DNA of 32,478 bases from Chloroflexota bacterium (GTDB taxonomy: Bacteria; Chloroflexota; Chloroflexia; JAMDCE01), in NCBI GenBank assembly GCA_023489135.1, contig JAMDCE010000711.1, forward strand, positions 1 through 32,478, in the 5' to 3' direction. The position numbers and the translations under genes are program-made. The notes below the pieces were generated by a model. It was not told the DNA's origin. It searched no databases and saw only the letters and a program-made list of their open reading frames with translations. Below, piece by piece: positions 15,551 through 21,761 of the stretch. Within the stretch, counting starts at the first letter, position 1, and the number at the start of each line of letters is the position of its first letter.

Positions 15551-16527
15551 TAACCGCCGGCTGCTACGGGATGCGATGCCTGGACCGGCTGCTCCCACAT
15601 GTCCCTAAACATATACCACTGATCGGGATGGCTCCTGATTAGGTCCTCCACGGCGTGCATAATCTGTTGGGTTAGCCTCTGTATGTCTTGAGTTGGATCT
15701 CCGGTGGCCTCGAAGTCGATTTGAGGCGTTATTCCTCCGGTGAACGTGTTGTCCGGGCAGCGCACCAGATAGCCCAGCACGAGCTTCGCCCCCGTTTTCA
15801 AGGCCAGAGTCGCCGCGCCGGCGGGCACCCTGGCGACGTTGCCAAAGAACTCTACCGGGACGCCGCTTTGGGGCTCCGGACGATCGATGAGTAGGCCCAG
15901 TATCTCGTTCTGCCTCAGGGATCGTAGAACTTTGCGGGCGGCCGTCTCTAGCGGGATTATCCTCATCCCTTTCTCGATCCGGTAGCGCTGAATCAACTCA
16001 TTTAGCCTCTCCGGCTCGAAGCTCTCGGCCACCACGTTCAACGGATAGCCCCGCATGCCCATTATCGCGCCGGCCAGGTCCCAGTTGCCGAAATGGAATC
16101 CGATGAAGATCACGCCTTTCCCAAATTCCAGGGCCCGATCCAGGTTCTCCCATCCGCTAGAGTGTATCACACGCTCCAATTCCTCGCTCGTCACGTGAGG
16201 GAAACGCAAGAAGTCAACCAGGTACTTGAAGTAGTTGCGGAAGGCGCCCTTGGACATCTCCTTGACCAAAGATTCGTCGGCCTCGGGCCCCAGGACCTGA
16301 CGCATATTCTTGATGACGCTGCTCCGGAGAGCAGGCCAGGAGTAGTACACCAGGTGGGCGAGGAAGATGGTAATGCCGTAGCTCACACGAATCGGAAGGA
16401 TGTGGGCCACGAATCCCAGGATTCTGATTATCCAGTAAGTGAAATGGAGCCTATTGGCGATGTCGATGGCAGCGCGCCACCAGATAACGGGCTCGTTATC
16501 GGCGCTCTGATTGCGAACAGTTTCCAA
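15550..16527 (-). CDS. LABLAT/HtrB-type lipid acyltransferase, first copy (PatA-like)
   Basis: The 325-residue enzyme has an amphipathic/hydrophobic N-terminus (29-63), the catalytic motif HFGNWD (145-150), AESFEPERLNELIQRYR (167-183) and LLIDRPEP with the acceptor-side Arg (212-219). It shares superfamily and layout with the next gene but is clearly divergent from it, so the two probably acylate different positions or use different acyl chains. TTG 16527 is the only reasonable start, four bases after the ino1 stop and nine after GGAGG. An ATG overlapping that stop is in another frame and ends after 35 codons. The family's donor is acyl-ACP or acyl-CoA. The acceptor is inferred to be an inositol mannolipid. 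Confidence 0.87.
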   Translation of the reverse strand: METVRNQSADNEPVIWWRAAIDIANRLHFTYWIIRILGFVAHILPIRVSYGITIFLAHLVYYSWPALRSSVIKNMRQVLGPEADESLVKEMSKGAFRNYFKYLVDFLRFPHVTSEELERVIHSSGWENLDRALEFGKGVIFIGFHFGNWDLAGAIMGMRGYPLNVVAESFEPERLNELIQRYRIEKGMRIIPLETAARKVLRSLRQNEILGLLIDRPEPQSGVPVEFFGNVARVPAGAATLALKTGAKLVLGYLVRCPDNTFTGGITPQIDFEATGDPTQDIQRLTQQIMHAVEDLIRSHPDQWYMFRDMWEQPVQASHPVAAGG

Positions 16528-16531
16528 AGGG

Positions 16532-17617
16532 TCATTCCTCCGGCGTCGAGTTCTGGGCGATGAACTCCTCGACCATTCTGCGGGCCTCGTCGTCCGTGTA
16601 CTGAACCGGGGGTGATTTCATGAAGTAGGCCGCGGGTCCCAAAAGTGTGCCGCTTATCCCCCTGTCCAGGGCAATCTTCAGGCATCGCACGGCGTCGATA
16701 ACGACTCCGGCCGAGTTTGGCGAATCCCAAACCTCCAGCTTGCATTCTACGTTCAGCGGGACGTCTCCAAAGGTGCGTCCCTCCATCCTGATGTAGCACC
16801 ATTTGCGGTCGTCCAGCCAGGGCACGTGGTCGCTGGGGCCGACGTGGACGTTGCCGCTCCCCAGGTCGTAATCCAACTGCGACGTCACCGCGTTGGTCTT
16901 GGATATTTTCTTCGATTCCAGGCGGGAGCGCTCCAGCATATTGTAGAAATCGGTGTTGCCTCCGAAATTCAACTGGTAGGTGCGCTCGAGTTTCACGCCT
17001 CGGTCGCGGAAAAGCCTGGTCAGCACCCGGTGGGTTATCGTCGCCCCGACCTGAGACTTGATATCGTCCCCGATTATGGGCAGGCCCTTGTCGATGAAAC
17101 GCTTCTGCCAGTATTCCTCGCGCCCGATGAACACGGGGATGCAATTGATAAAGCCGCAGCCGGCCGCCAGAACCTGCTCTACATACCACTTGGTAGCTTC
17201 CTCGCTCCCCACGGGCAGGTAGTTCACCACGACGTCGGTCTTGGTGTCCCTCAAGATGCTCACTATGTCGGACGTCGGGCCCGGGGCCTTCTCGATGATC
17301 TCTGCCAGGTACTTCCCAATGCCGTCGTGGGTCATGCCCCGCTCGACTTTCACGCCTGCCCTGGGCACGTCGGCGAACTTGATCGTGTTGTTTGGAGGGC
17401 TATAGATGGCTTCTGCGAGATCCTTCCCCACCTTGTTCACGTCCACGTCGAAGGCTGCGCTGAACTCTATGTCTCGGATGTGGTAGCCTCCCAGGTTGAC
17501 GTGCATGAGTCCCGGCACGAATTCGTTGTCCTTTGCATCGCGGTAGTAGTGGACGCCCTGTACCAACGACGACGCACAGTTGCCCACCCCGATAATCCCC
17601 ACTCTAATCTTGCCCAA
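16532..17617 (-). CDS. ino1: Inositol-3-phosphate synthase (Ino1)
   Basis: This NAD-dependent isomerase turns glucose-6-phosphate into 1D-myo-inositol 3-phosphate, the first committed step to inositol lipids. The 361 residues match the short prokaryotic form. The Rossmann start [15 protein letters not shown] is at 8-22, and the catalytic region [17 protein letters not shown] at 183-199. [13 protein letters not shown] (217-229) and [10 protein letters not shown] (240-249) are typical of the family, as is the later [10 protein letters not shown]. The start is TTG 17617 with AAGGAG ten bases upstream. It is the first structural gene of the operon, 23 bases after the ArsR-type regulator gene, and its stop lies four bases before the next start. 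Confidence 0.94.
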   Translation of the reverse strand: MGKIRVGIIGVGNCASSLVQGVHYYRDAKDNEFVPGLMHVNLGGYHIRDIEFSAAFDVDVNKVGKDLAEAIYSPPNNTIKFADVPRAGVKVERGMTHDGIGKYLAEIIEKAPGPTSDIVSILRDTKTDVVVNYLPVGSEEATKWYVEQVLAAGCGFINCIPVFIGREEYWQKRFIDKGLPIIGDDIKSQVGATITHRVLTRLFRDRGVKLERTYQLNFGGNTDFYNMLERSRLESKKISKTNAVTSQLDYDLGSGNVHVGPSDHVPWLDDRKWCYIRMEGRTFGDVPLNVECKLEVWDSPNSAGVVIDAVRCLKIALDRGISGTLLGPAAYFMKSPPVQYTDDEARRMVEEFIAQNSTPEE

Positions 17618-17640
17618 CCCGCAGCAACTCCTTTCGCAAA

Positions 17641-17916
17641 TCAGTTATCACTGCCCACCATCTTGGTCAGCAGTGCAGCGCATTGTCTCAACTCAGCCTT
17701 GTTGAGAGAGCACATCACCTGCCGTCCGACCCTTCTGGTCCTGATCAACCCCGCCCGCTTGAGCTTTCTCAGGTGCCACGAGATGAGCGGCTGGCTGATC
17801 TTGATCAGCCTGGCGAGGTCCGATACCTGCATCTCGTCGTGCCCGGAAAGCTCGTTCAGAATCTTTAGGCGGCTAACGTCCGCCAGCGCTCGAAAGGATG
17901 ACCTTAATTCTTTCAT
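17641..17916 (-). CDS. ArsR/SmtB-family transcriptional regulator heading the inositol-lipid operon
   Basis: The 91-residue winged-helix protein has the ArsR pattern: [57 protein letters not shown]. The ELCVCDL metal-binding sequence of ArsR/SmtB sensors is absent. The only cysteines are Cys69 and Cys79, too few and too far apart for a classic alpha3 site. It therefore probably senses something other than arsenic or zinc, perhaps by non-metal means. It is followed after 23 bases by ino1 on the same strand. A promoter with an overlapping imperfect palindrome (17950-17965) lies upstream and probably mediates autorepression together with control of the lipid genes. The ATG 17916 ribosome site is weak. 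Confidence 0.88.
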   Translation of the reverse strand: MKELRSSFRALADVSRLKILNELSGHDEMQVSDLARLIKISQPLISWHLRKLKRAGLIRTRRVGRQVMCSLNKAELRQCAALLTKMVGSDN

Positions 17917-17949
17917 CCTGCCAATTCCGCACTTCTGCTAAGTGGACTG

Positions 17950-17965
17950 ATAAACAAGTGCTTAT
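17950..17965. promoter_or_regulatory. Candidate ArsR operator palindrome
   Basis: ATAAACAAGTGCTTAT is an imperfect palindrome (left ATAAACA against right TGCTTAT, six of seven pairs) like ArsR/SmtB-family 12-2-12-type operator cores. It lies over the predicted transcription start of arsR-ino1, next to the -10 element. Confidence 0.5.
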
Positions 17966-17994
17966 ATGTTACACAAAGGCTGGGAGGATGTCAA
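17966..17994 (-). promoter_or_regulatory. Sigma-70-type promoter for the arsR-ino1 lipid operon
   Basis: On the minus strand a perfect TTGACA (17994-17989) is followed after 17 bases by TAACAT (17971-17966). Initiation near 17959 would fall inside the candidate operator, about 43 bases before the arsR ATG. Confidence 0.65.
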
Positions 17995-18207
17995 GCGGTC
18001 GGCCTGCATCCAATTGGCGTAATTGGTCCACTTGTGATGCGTGGCACGCGAGTTGCGATGAATCTGGAGGGGCAAGGGTTCTGGGTCGCCGATCCGCGAA
18101 GGTCGCGGGTTCCGAAGAGGCGGTGAATCCGCACCCCGTTTCGTACGCGTCGGTGGCCGGGATGGGAGCCGGCTCCGTGGCAAATTGCTCCCGGGGACGG
18201 GTACACT

Positions 18208-19893
18208 ATGGGCAAAAGGGAAAAGCAAAAATCACTTTCAAACGACAGCCTCAGGTTGTCGATGCTGGGGGGCGTGGGTGAGGTTGGCAAGAACTGCGCG
18301 ATCCTGGAGCACGGCGACACGATGATCATGGTGGACGGCGGGGTGAAATTCCCGGAAGAAGAGGTTCTGGGGGTGGACTTGATCATTCCGGATACGAGTT
18401 ACGTCCAGGAGAACGCCGGCCGCCTCAAGGCCATTATCGCCACGCACGGGCACGAAGATCATATCGGGGGCATCCCGTTCATTCTTCAACAGCTCTCCTC
18501 ACCCCGGCCGGTTCCGGTCTACGGGTCCCGGTTTACTTTGGCTCTATTGGCAGAGCGACTGAAGGAGCGGAAGGCGCTGCATCTGGCCAAGTTGGTGGAG
18601 GTTGATGGAGATCAAATCGTGCCCATTGGTGGTTTGGAGGTGGAGTTCCTTTCCGTTAGTCACAGTATTCCTGGGTCTACCGCCATTATCTTCAATACTC
18701 CCGTCGGGCGTCTAATGTATACCGGGGACTGGAAGTTTGCGGAGATGTCGGAGAAGAGCAGGATACGCCTGAGCGAGCTGGGGCGGCAAGGCGTTCGGAT
18801 ACTTGTCTCAGACTGTGTCCGGGTTGAATCACCAGGACGCACGCCCCCGGAGGGTGTAGTTGCCGAGGCGCTCGACCGCATAATCGCCGAGGCTCCCGGG
18901 CGCGTGGTGATTTCCACCTTTGCCTCGAACCTCGGTCGAATGCGGGATGCGATCTCTTCGGCCCGGGTTCGGGGCCGCGTGGTGTCGGTGATTGGACGGT
19001 CGATGCAGCGAAACCTGGCCGTGGCGGAGGATCTCGGCTACGTGGAGGTTCCGCCCGGAACGATAGTCGAGCCGGAACAGTTGAAGCGCGTGCCGCGGCA
19101 GCAGACCCTTATCCTCGCCAGCGGCAGCCAGGGCGAGCCCACTTCGGCGCTGGCCCGCCTGGCCTTGGGTGAGCATCGCTATGCCAGGCTCGAGTCGGGT
19201 GACACCGTGGTGCTGTCCGCTACCCCCATCGTCGGCAACGAACAAACCATTTCCGCCACGATCGATAATTTGCTGCGCCAGGGGGTGGACGTCATCTATC
19301 CGGCGCGCAATCCGGCGGTGCACGTGTCCGGCCACGCCTCACGAGACGAACTGGGGGATTTGATCTCAATACTGCAACCGGAGTACTGCGTGCCGGTTCA
19401 TGGCGAGTATCGGATGCAAGTGGAGTACCGTCGCCTGGCCGGCGAGCGGGGGATACCGGAGAACAGGGTGTTTCTAGTGGACATTGGCGACGGTTTGGAG
19501 TTCAGCAAATACTCGGCCGGGCGTGGAGAGTCCGTTCCAGCGGGCTCTGTGTTGGTGGACGGTCTGACCATTGGCGCACTGACCCCGGTGGTACTGCGGT
19601 CTCGCCAGCACCTGGCGGCAGGCGGGATTCTCATCGCGGTCGTCGCCCTTGACCGGCATTCCGGCGACCTGGTGTCGGGTCCCGACATCGTGACTCGCGG
19701 GGTGCCGCTGCCCGAGGATGGTTTCGCTCAGGCGCTCAAAGATCGAGTCAGTCGCGCCTTGCGTCGAAAGGCGGGAAAAGCGGAGCTCGAGTATGCCGAA
19801 GCAACTATGAGAATAAAGGACGCCATCAGCACTTTTGTATACAAGGAAAGCGGCCTGCGTCCTCTGATTCTGCCGATTGTGACTCAGGTATAG
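18208..19893 (+). CDS. rnj: Ribonuclease J
   Basis: RNase J is a metallo-beta-lactamase/beta-CASP nuclease with endonuclease and 5'-3' exonuclease activity in mRNA turnover and RNA maturation. The 561-residue protein has GGVGEVGKNC (21-30), the metal motif THGHEDHIGG (79-88), SHSIPGS, YTGDWKF, the beta-CASP blocks STFASNLGRM and VIGRSM, SGSQGEP, HVSGHASRDELGD, and the last metal-ligand region VPVHGEYRMQ. Length is typical of bacterial RNase J1/J2. The usual SDSTN block reads SDCVRVESPGRTPPE, a moderate departure. ATG 18208 follows a weak GGGGACGGG. It diverges from the arsR-lipid operon and has a long palindrome after its stop. Confidence 0.94.
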   Translation: MGKREKQKSLSNDSLRLSMLGGVGEVGKNCAILEHGDTMIMVDGGVKFPEEEVLGVDLIIPDTSYVQENAGRLKAIIATHGHEDHIGGIPFILQQLSSPRPVPVYGSRFTLALLAERLKERKALHLAKLVEVDGDQIVPIGGLEVEFLSVSHSIPGSTAIIFNTPVGRLMYTGDWKFAEMSEKSRIRLSELGRQGVRILVSDCVRVESPGRTPPEGVVAEALDRIIAEAPGRVVISTFASNLGRMRDAISSARVRGRVVSVIGRSMQRNLAVAEDLGYVEVPPGTIVEPEQLKRVPRQQTLILASGSQGEPTSALARLALGEHRYARLESGDTVVLSATPIVGNEQTISATIDNLLRQGVDVIYPARNPAVHVSGHASRDELGDLISILQPEYCVPVHGEYRMQVEYRRLAGERGIPENRVFLVDIGDGLEFSKYSAGRGESVPAGSVLVDGLTIGALTPVVLRSRQHLAAGGILIAVVALDRHSGDLVSGPDIVTRGVPLPEDGFAQALKDRVSRALRRKAGKAELEYAEATMRIKDAISTFVYKESGLRPLILPIVTQV

Positions 19894-19936
19894 TCGGCGG
19901 AAATCAAGGTGTCGTTGTTTACCGGAGCCTAAAACA

Positions 19937-19994
19937 AACCGCAGAGGCGCAGAGGACGCAGAGATTTCAAGGTTTCCTCTGCGCCTCTGCGGTT
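19937..19994. repeat. Long palindrome, CCGCAGAGGCGCAGAGG variant, likely bidirectional terminator
   Basis: Perfect 20-base arms (19937-19956 and 19975-19994) enclose 18 bases. The left side carries an extra CGCAGAGA unit with no partner on the right. It sits between the convergent ends of RNase J and the Crp-family gene, just as the 3849 copy sits between yhhQ and the PBP gene. Confidence 0.8.
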
Positions 19995-20022
19995 GAACGC
20001 CGCGTCTTTTCGCTGATCGATT

Positions 20023-20712
20023 TTAGATCAGTTGGATCAACGCCTTCTTGTCCACGATGATTACTCGGCGGCCTTCCATGCGGATGATGCCTTGCTCTTC
20101 CATGCTCTTCAGGGACCGGCCGACGACCTCTCTGGCGGTGCCGATCAAGGATGCCATCTCCTGTTGAGTGAGGCGCTGCTTGGGGTGCTCCGCGCCGGAG
20201 GAGGCGGTTTCCAGGAGGATTTTGGCCAGGCGGGCGGTCACGTCTCGGAAGGAGAGGTCCTCTACCAGCATGGTCAGATGCCGCAGTCGGGAAGCGAAAA
20301 CCTTGACTATTCCCAATCCGATGGCCGGGTAATCGGACACCAGTTGCAGCAGATCTCGCTTGGGGATCATGTAGATAGTTGAATTTGTCATCGCCTCCGC
20401 GCTGGCGGGGTTAGGGCCACCGTCAAATACCGGTACGTCGTTGAAGGAATCGCCTTCCTTCATCATTCTTAGGACTTGTTCTTTCCCCTCGGCCGAGGTC
20501 TTGAACACCTTCACCTGCCCTGACCTGACGAAGTAGATGCCGTCGCACGGTCCGTGCTCGAGGAAAATAAAGGATCCCTTCACGAACTGCTTGGAGAGCG
20601 CCTTCCTAATCACGCGCTCCAGGTCGGTATCGTCCAGCCCTTCGAAGTAGGGTATTTTCTTGAAGAAATCGTGCAGGGCAATGGTCGTCTCGGCAGGTTT
20701 CATGTCAGGCAA
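20023..20712 (-). CDS. Crp/Fnr-family transcriptional regulator
   Basis: The 229-residue protein has an N-terminal cyclic-nucleotide-binding-like beta-roll (about 15-135; GSFIFLEHGPCDGIYFVRSGQVKVFKTSAEGKEQVLRMMKEGDSFNDVPVFDGG) and a dimerisation helix. It ends with a Crp-type winged helix (about 155-222; TQQEMASLIGTAREVVGRSLKSMEEQGII). The N-terminal cysteine cluster of Fnr oxygen sensors is missing and the cAMP-contact Arg-Ser pair is not evident, so the ligand is unknown. TTG 20712 is four bases after GGAGG; ATG 20703 is an alternative thirteen bases after it. It diverges from the rubrerythrin-like gene, making that gene a plausible target. Confidence 0.9.
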   Translation of the reverse strand: MPDMKPAETTIALHDFFKKIPYFEGLDDTDLERVIRKALSKQFVKGSFIFLEHGPCDGIYFVRSGQVKVFKTSAEGKEQVLRMMKEGDSFNDVPVFDGGPNPASAEAMTNSTIYMIPKRDLLQLVSDYPAIGLGIVKVFASRLRHLTMLVEDLSFRDVTARLAKILLETASSGAEHPKQRLTQQEMASLIGTAREVVGRSLKSMEEQGIIRMEGRRVIIVDKKALIQLI

Positions 20713-20728
20713 TCATCCTCCAGAGGGA

Positions 20729-20758
20729 AGGATAGAGCATCGCAAGTTGCCTTGTCAA
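20729..20758 (-). promoter_or_regulatory. Promoter for the Crp/Fnr-family gene
   Basis: On the minus strand TTGACA (20758-20753) and TATCCT (20734-20729) are 18 bases apart. Initiation near 20722 gives a very short leader beginning at the GGAGG ribosome site. Confidence 0.55.
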
Positions 20759-20778
20759 GAAAATGGCATCCTCCTTTC

Positions 20779-20807
20779 TGTACTTTTTCTAAGCAAAACT
20801 ATATAAT
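20779..20807 (+). promoter_or_regulatory. Candidate promoter for the rubrerythrin-like gene
   Basis: A perfect TATAAT at 20802-20807 is preceded at the correct distance only by a weak -35 (TGTACT, 20779-20784). A weak -35 fits activator dependence, possibly on the adjacent Crp-type regulator. Confidence 0.45.
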
Positions 20808-20858
20808 CAGGTTCTGACAGGTGAATCGTACCGCGGTTTGGGGAGGGAGCCGAGAATC

Positions 20859-21422
20859 ATGGCGATAACGGAATTTGACGTGGTGGAAATCGTCGGCGCA
20901 GCCATAGAGGCCGAGAGAGCCGGCCACAAGTTTTACATTCAGGCGGCCGACAGCACTGATGATCCCAAGGGCAAGCAGATGTTCACCCGGCTGGCCAACG
21001 ACGAGTTGGCTCACCTTTACTGGCTGATGACGGTGCGGCAGTCTCTGGTGAAGACCGGTGGCTTCGAGCTCAAGGTAGAGGATATAGACAAGATCAAGGT
21101 CCCCGTGACTGAGGTAGCCGATTACCTTTTCCCCGCCGTGGGGGCGGCGGCCTCGGGTATCGAGAACAAATCCCGCGACCTCGCGGCGCTGCAGCGGGGA
21201 ATCGAGACGGAGCAGAAAGCGACGGCTTTCTACGCCGAGGCCGCCGAGAAAACCCAGGATGCCGGCGGGAAGGCCCTCTTTCGCAAGCTGGCTGATTGGG
21301 AGGAGCAGCATCTGCACCTCCTCAACGCGGAGTATGACTACCTGACCAATACCGGTTTCTACTTCGGCGTCGCCGAGTTCCAGTTGGAGGGCCCCGACTA
21401 TTTGAGCTGGTGGAGACGATAG
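20859..21422 (+). CDS. Rubrerythrin-like diiron (ferritin-superfamily) protein
   Basis: The 187-residue four-helix protein carries the paired diiron motifs of rubrerythrin/ferritin-like proteins: IEAERAGHKFY (16-26), NDELAHLYWL (47-56), IETEQKATAFY (115-125) and DWEEQHLHLL (146-155). It lacks the C-terminal rubredoxin-like CxxC pairs of classic rubrerythrins. It may reduce peroxide or handle iron in oxidative stress; the electron donor is unknown. ATG 20859 is nine bases after GGGAGGGAG and matches the start of homology. A longer frame from TTG 20838 runs through that ribosome site. It is transcribed divergently from the Crp-family gene. Confidence 0.87.
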   Translation: MAITEFDVVEIVGAAIEAERAGHKFYIQAADSTDDPKGKQMFTRLANDELAHLYWLMTVRQSLVKTGGFELKVEDIDKIKVPVTEVADYLFPAVGAAASGIENKSRDLAALQRGIETEQKATAFYAEAAEKTQDAGGKALFRKLADWEEQHLHLLNAEYDYLTNTGFYFGVAEFQLEGPDYLSWWRR

Positions 21423-21447
21423 GCGTTGAATTGGCGAAAAACGGAGC

Positions 21448-21477
21448 TTGACAATTGGCGGAGGCGAGTGCTACAAT
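21448..21477 (+). promoter_or_regulatory. Strong promoter for the intergenic RNA
   Basis: A perfect TTGACA (21448-21453) and TACAAT (21472-21477) are 18 bases apart. No annotated-size gene follows on this strand for more than a kilobase, so the transcript appears to be the RNA at about 21484-21759. Confidence 0.7.
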
Positions 21478-21543
21478 ACATTCGTGGCATCGATCAAAGG
21501 ATCGACAAGCCTCCATCAAAGGCAGGAGGAGGTGGCGCAGTCC

Positions 21544-21603
21544 ATGTACCCGGTGGTAAAGAAACCTCGTAACTGCTATGGAGTCTGGCAAGTAGACAGG
21601 TAA
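21544..21603 (+). CDS. Candidate 19-residue peptide ORF inside the intergenic RNA
   Basis: ATG 21544 opens a 19-codon frame, MYPVVKKPRNCYGVWQVDR, ending at TAA 21601-21603. AGGAGGAGGT (21524-21533) lies ten bases upstream, a very good ribosome site. The peptide is basic and includes one Cys, one Trp and two Tyr. The stop codon directly abuts the stem at 21604-21627, an arrangement reminiscent of attenuator leader peptides or dual-function RNAs. No structural gene follows on this strand, so a classic attenuator is doubtful. Coding status is unproven. Confidence 0.35.
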   Translation: MYPVVKKPRNCYGVWQVDR

Positions 21604-21731
21604 GGCCCTGCTGCGGTAGGCAGGGCCGGTCGACATCAGGCTAAACCCCGGTTTAAGTCGACGGCCAAGATTTAAATGGCCGGAAGAGACGGGTCTGAAT
21701 GACCAGTGGGGGATGTCCTGAAGAGAGAAGA

Positions 21732-21759
21732 AAGCCCCGTGGCTTCGGCTGCGGGGCTT
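21732..21759. terminator. UUCG-capped terminator hairpin shared by both strands
   Basis: AAGCCCCGTGGC (21732-21743), loop TTCG, and GCTGCGGGGCTT (21748-21759) form a 12-pair stem with two wobbles. On the minus strand it directly follows the stop at 21762 and is followed by a pyrimidine-rich tract, so it also ends the gene at 21762-22394. Confidence 0.7.
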
Positions 21760-21761
21760 GC

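Larger units (their letters stand above)
21484..21759 (+). ncRNA. Probable structured small RNA or leader RNA, about 275 bases
   Basis: The segment has its own promoter, several strong stems and a terminator. TCGATC-AAAG-GATCGA (21490-21505) is a perfect tetraloop hairpin. GGCCCTGC/GCAGGGCC (21604-21627) is an 8-pair stem. A GGCC-plus-GTCGAC arm near 21624-21634 can pair with GTCGACGGCC (21657-21666) and shares bases with the previous stem. GGCC (21663-21666) can alternatively pair with GGCC at 21677-21680. It ends in a UUCG-capped hairpin (21732-21759). It includes a 19-codon ORF with a Shine-Dalgarno. It does not match the conserved cores of tmRNA, RNase P RNA or SRP RNA as I know them. Confidence 0.45.

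Noticed and set aside
16826..17941. 371-codon plus-strand open frame opposite ino1 and arsR
   Set aside because: Antisense shadow of two well-identified genes, kept open by high GC at third positions.
18829..19335. 168-codon minus-strand frame inside RNase J
   Set aside because: Shadow of RNase J; no recognisable domain or ribosome site.
21484..21759. tmRNA, RNase P RNA or SRP RNA
   Set aside because: None of the conserved cores I know (for example the SRP domain IV motif or RNase P GAAAGTCC region) is present, and no tag-peptide-like ending in Ala-Ala is encoded.
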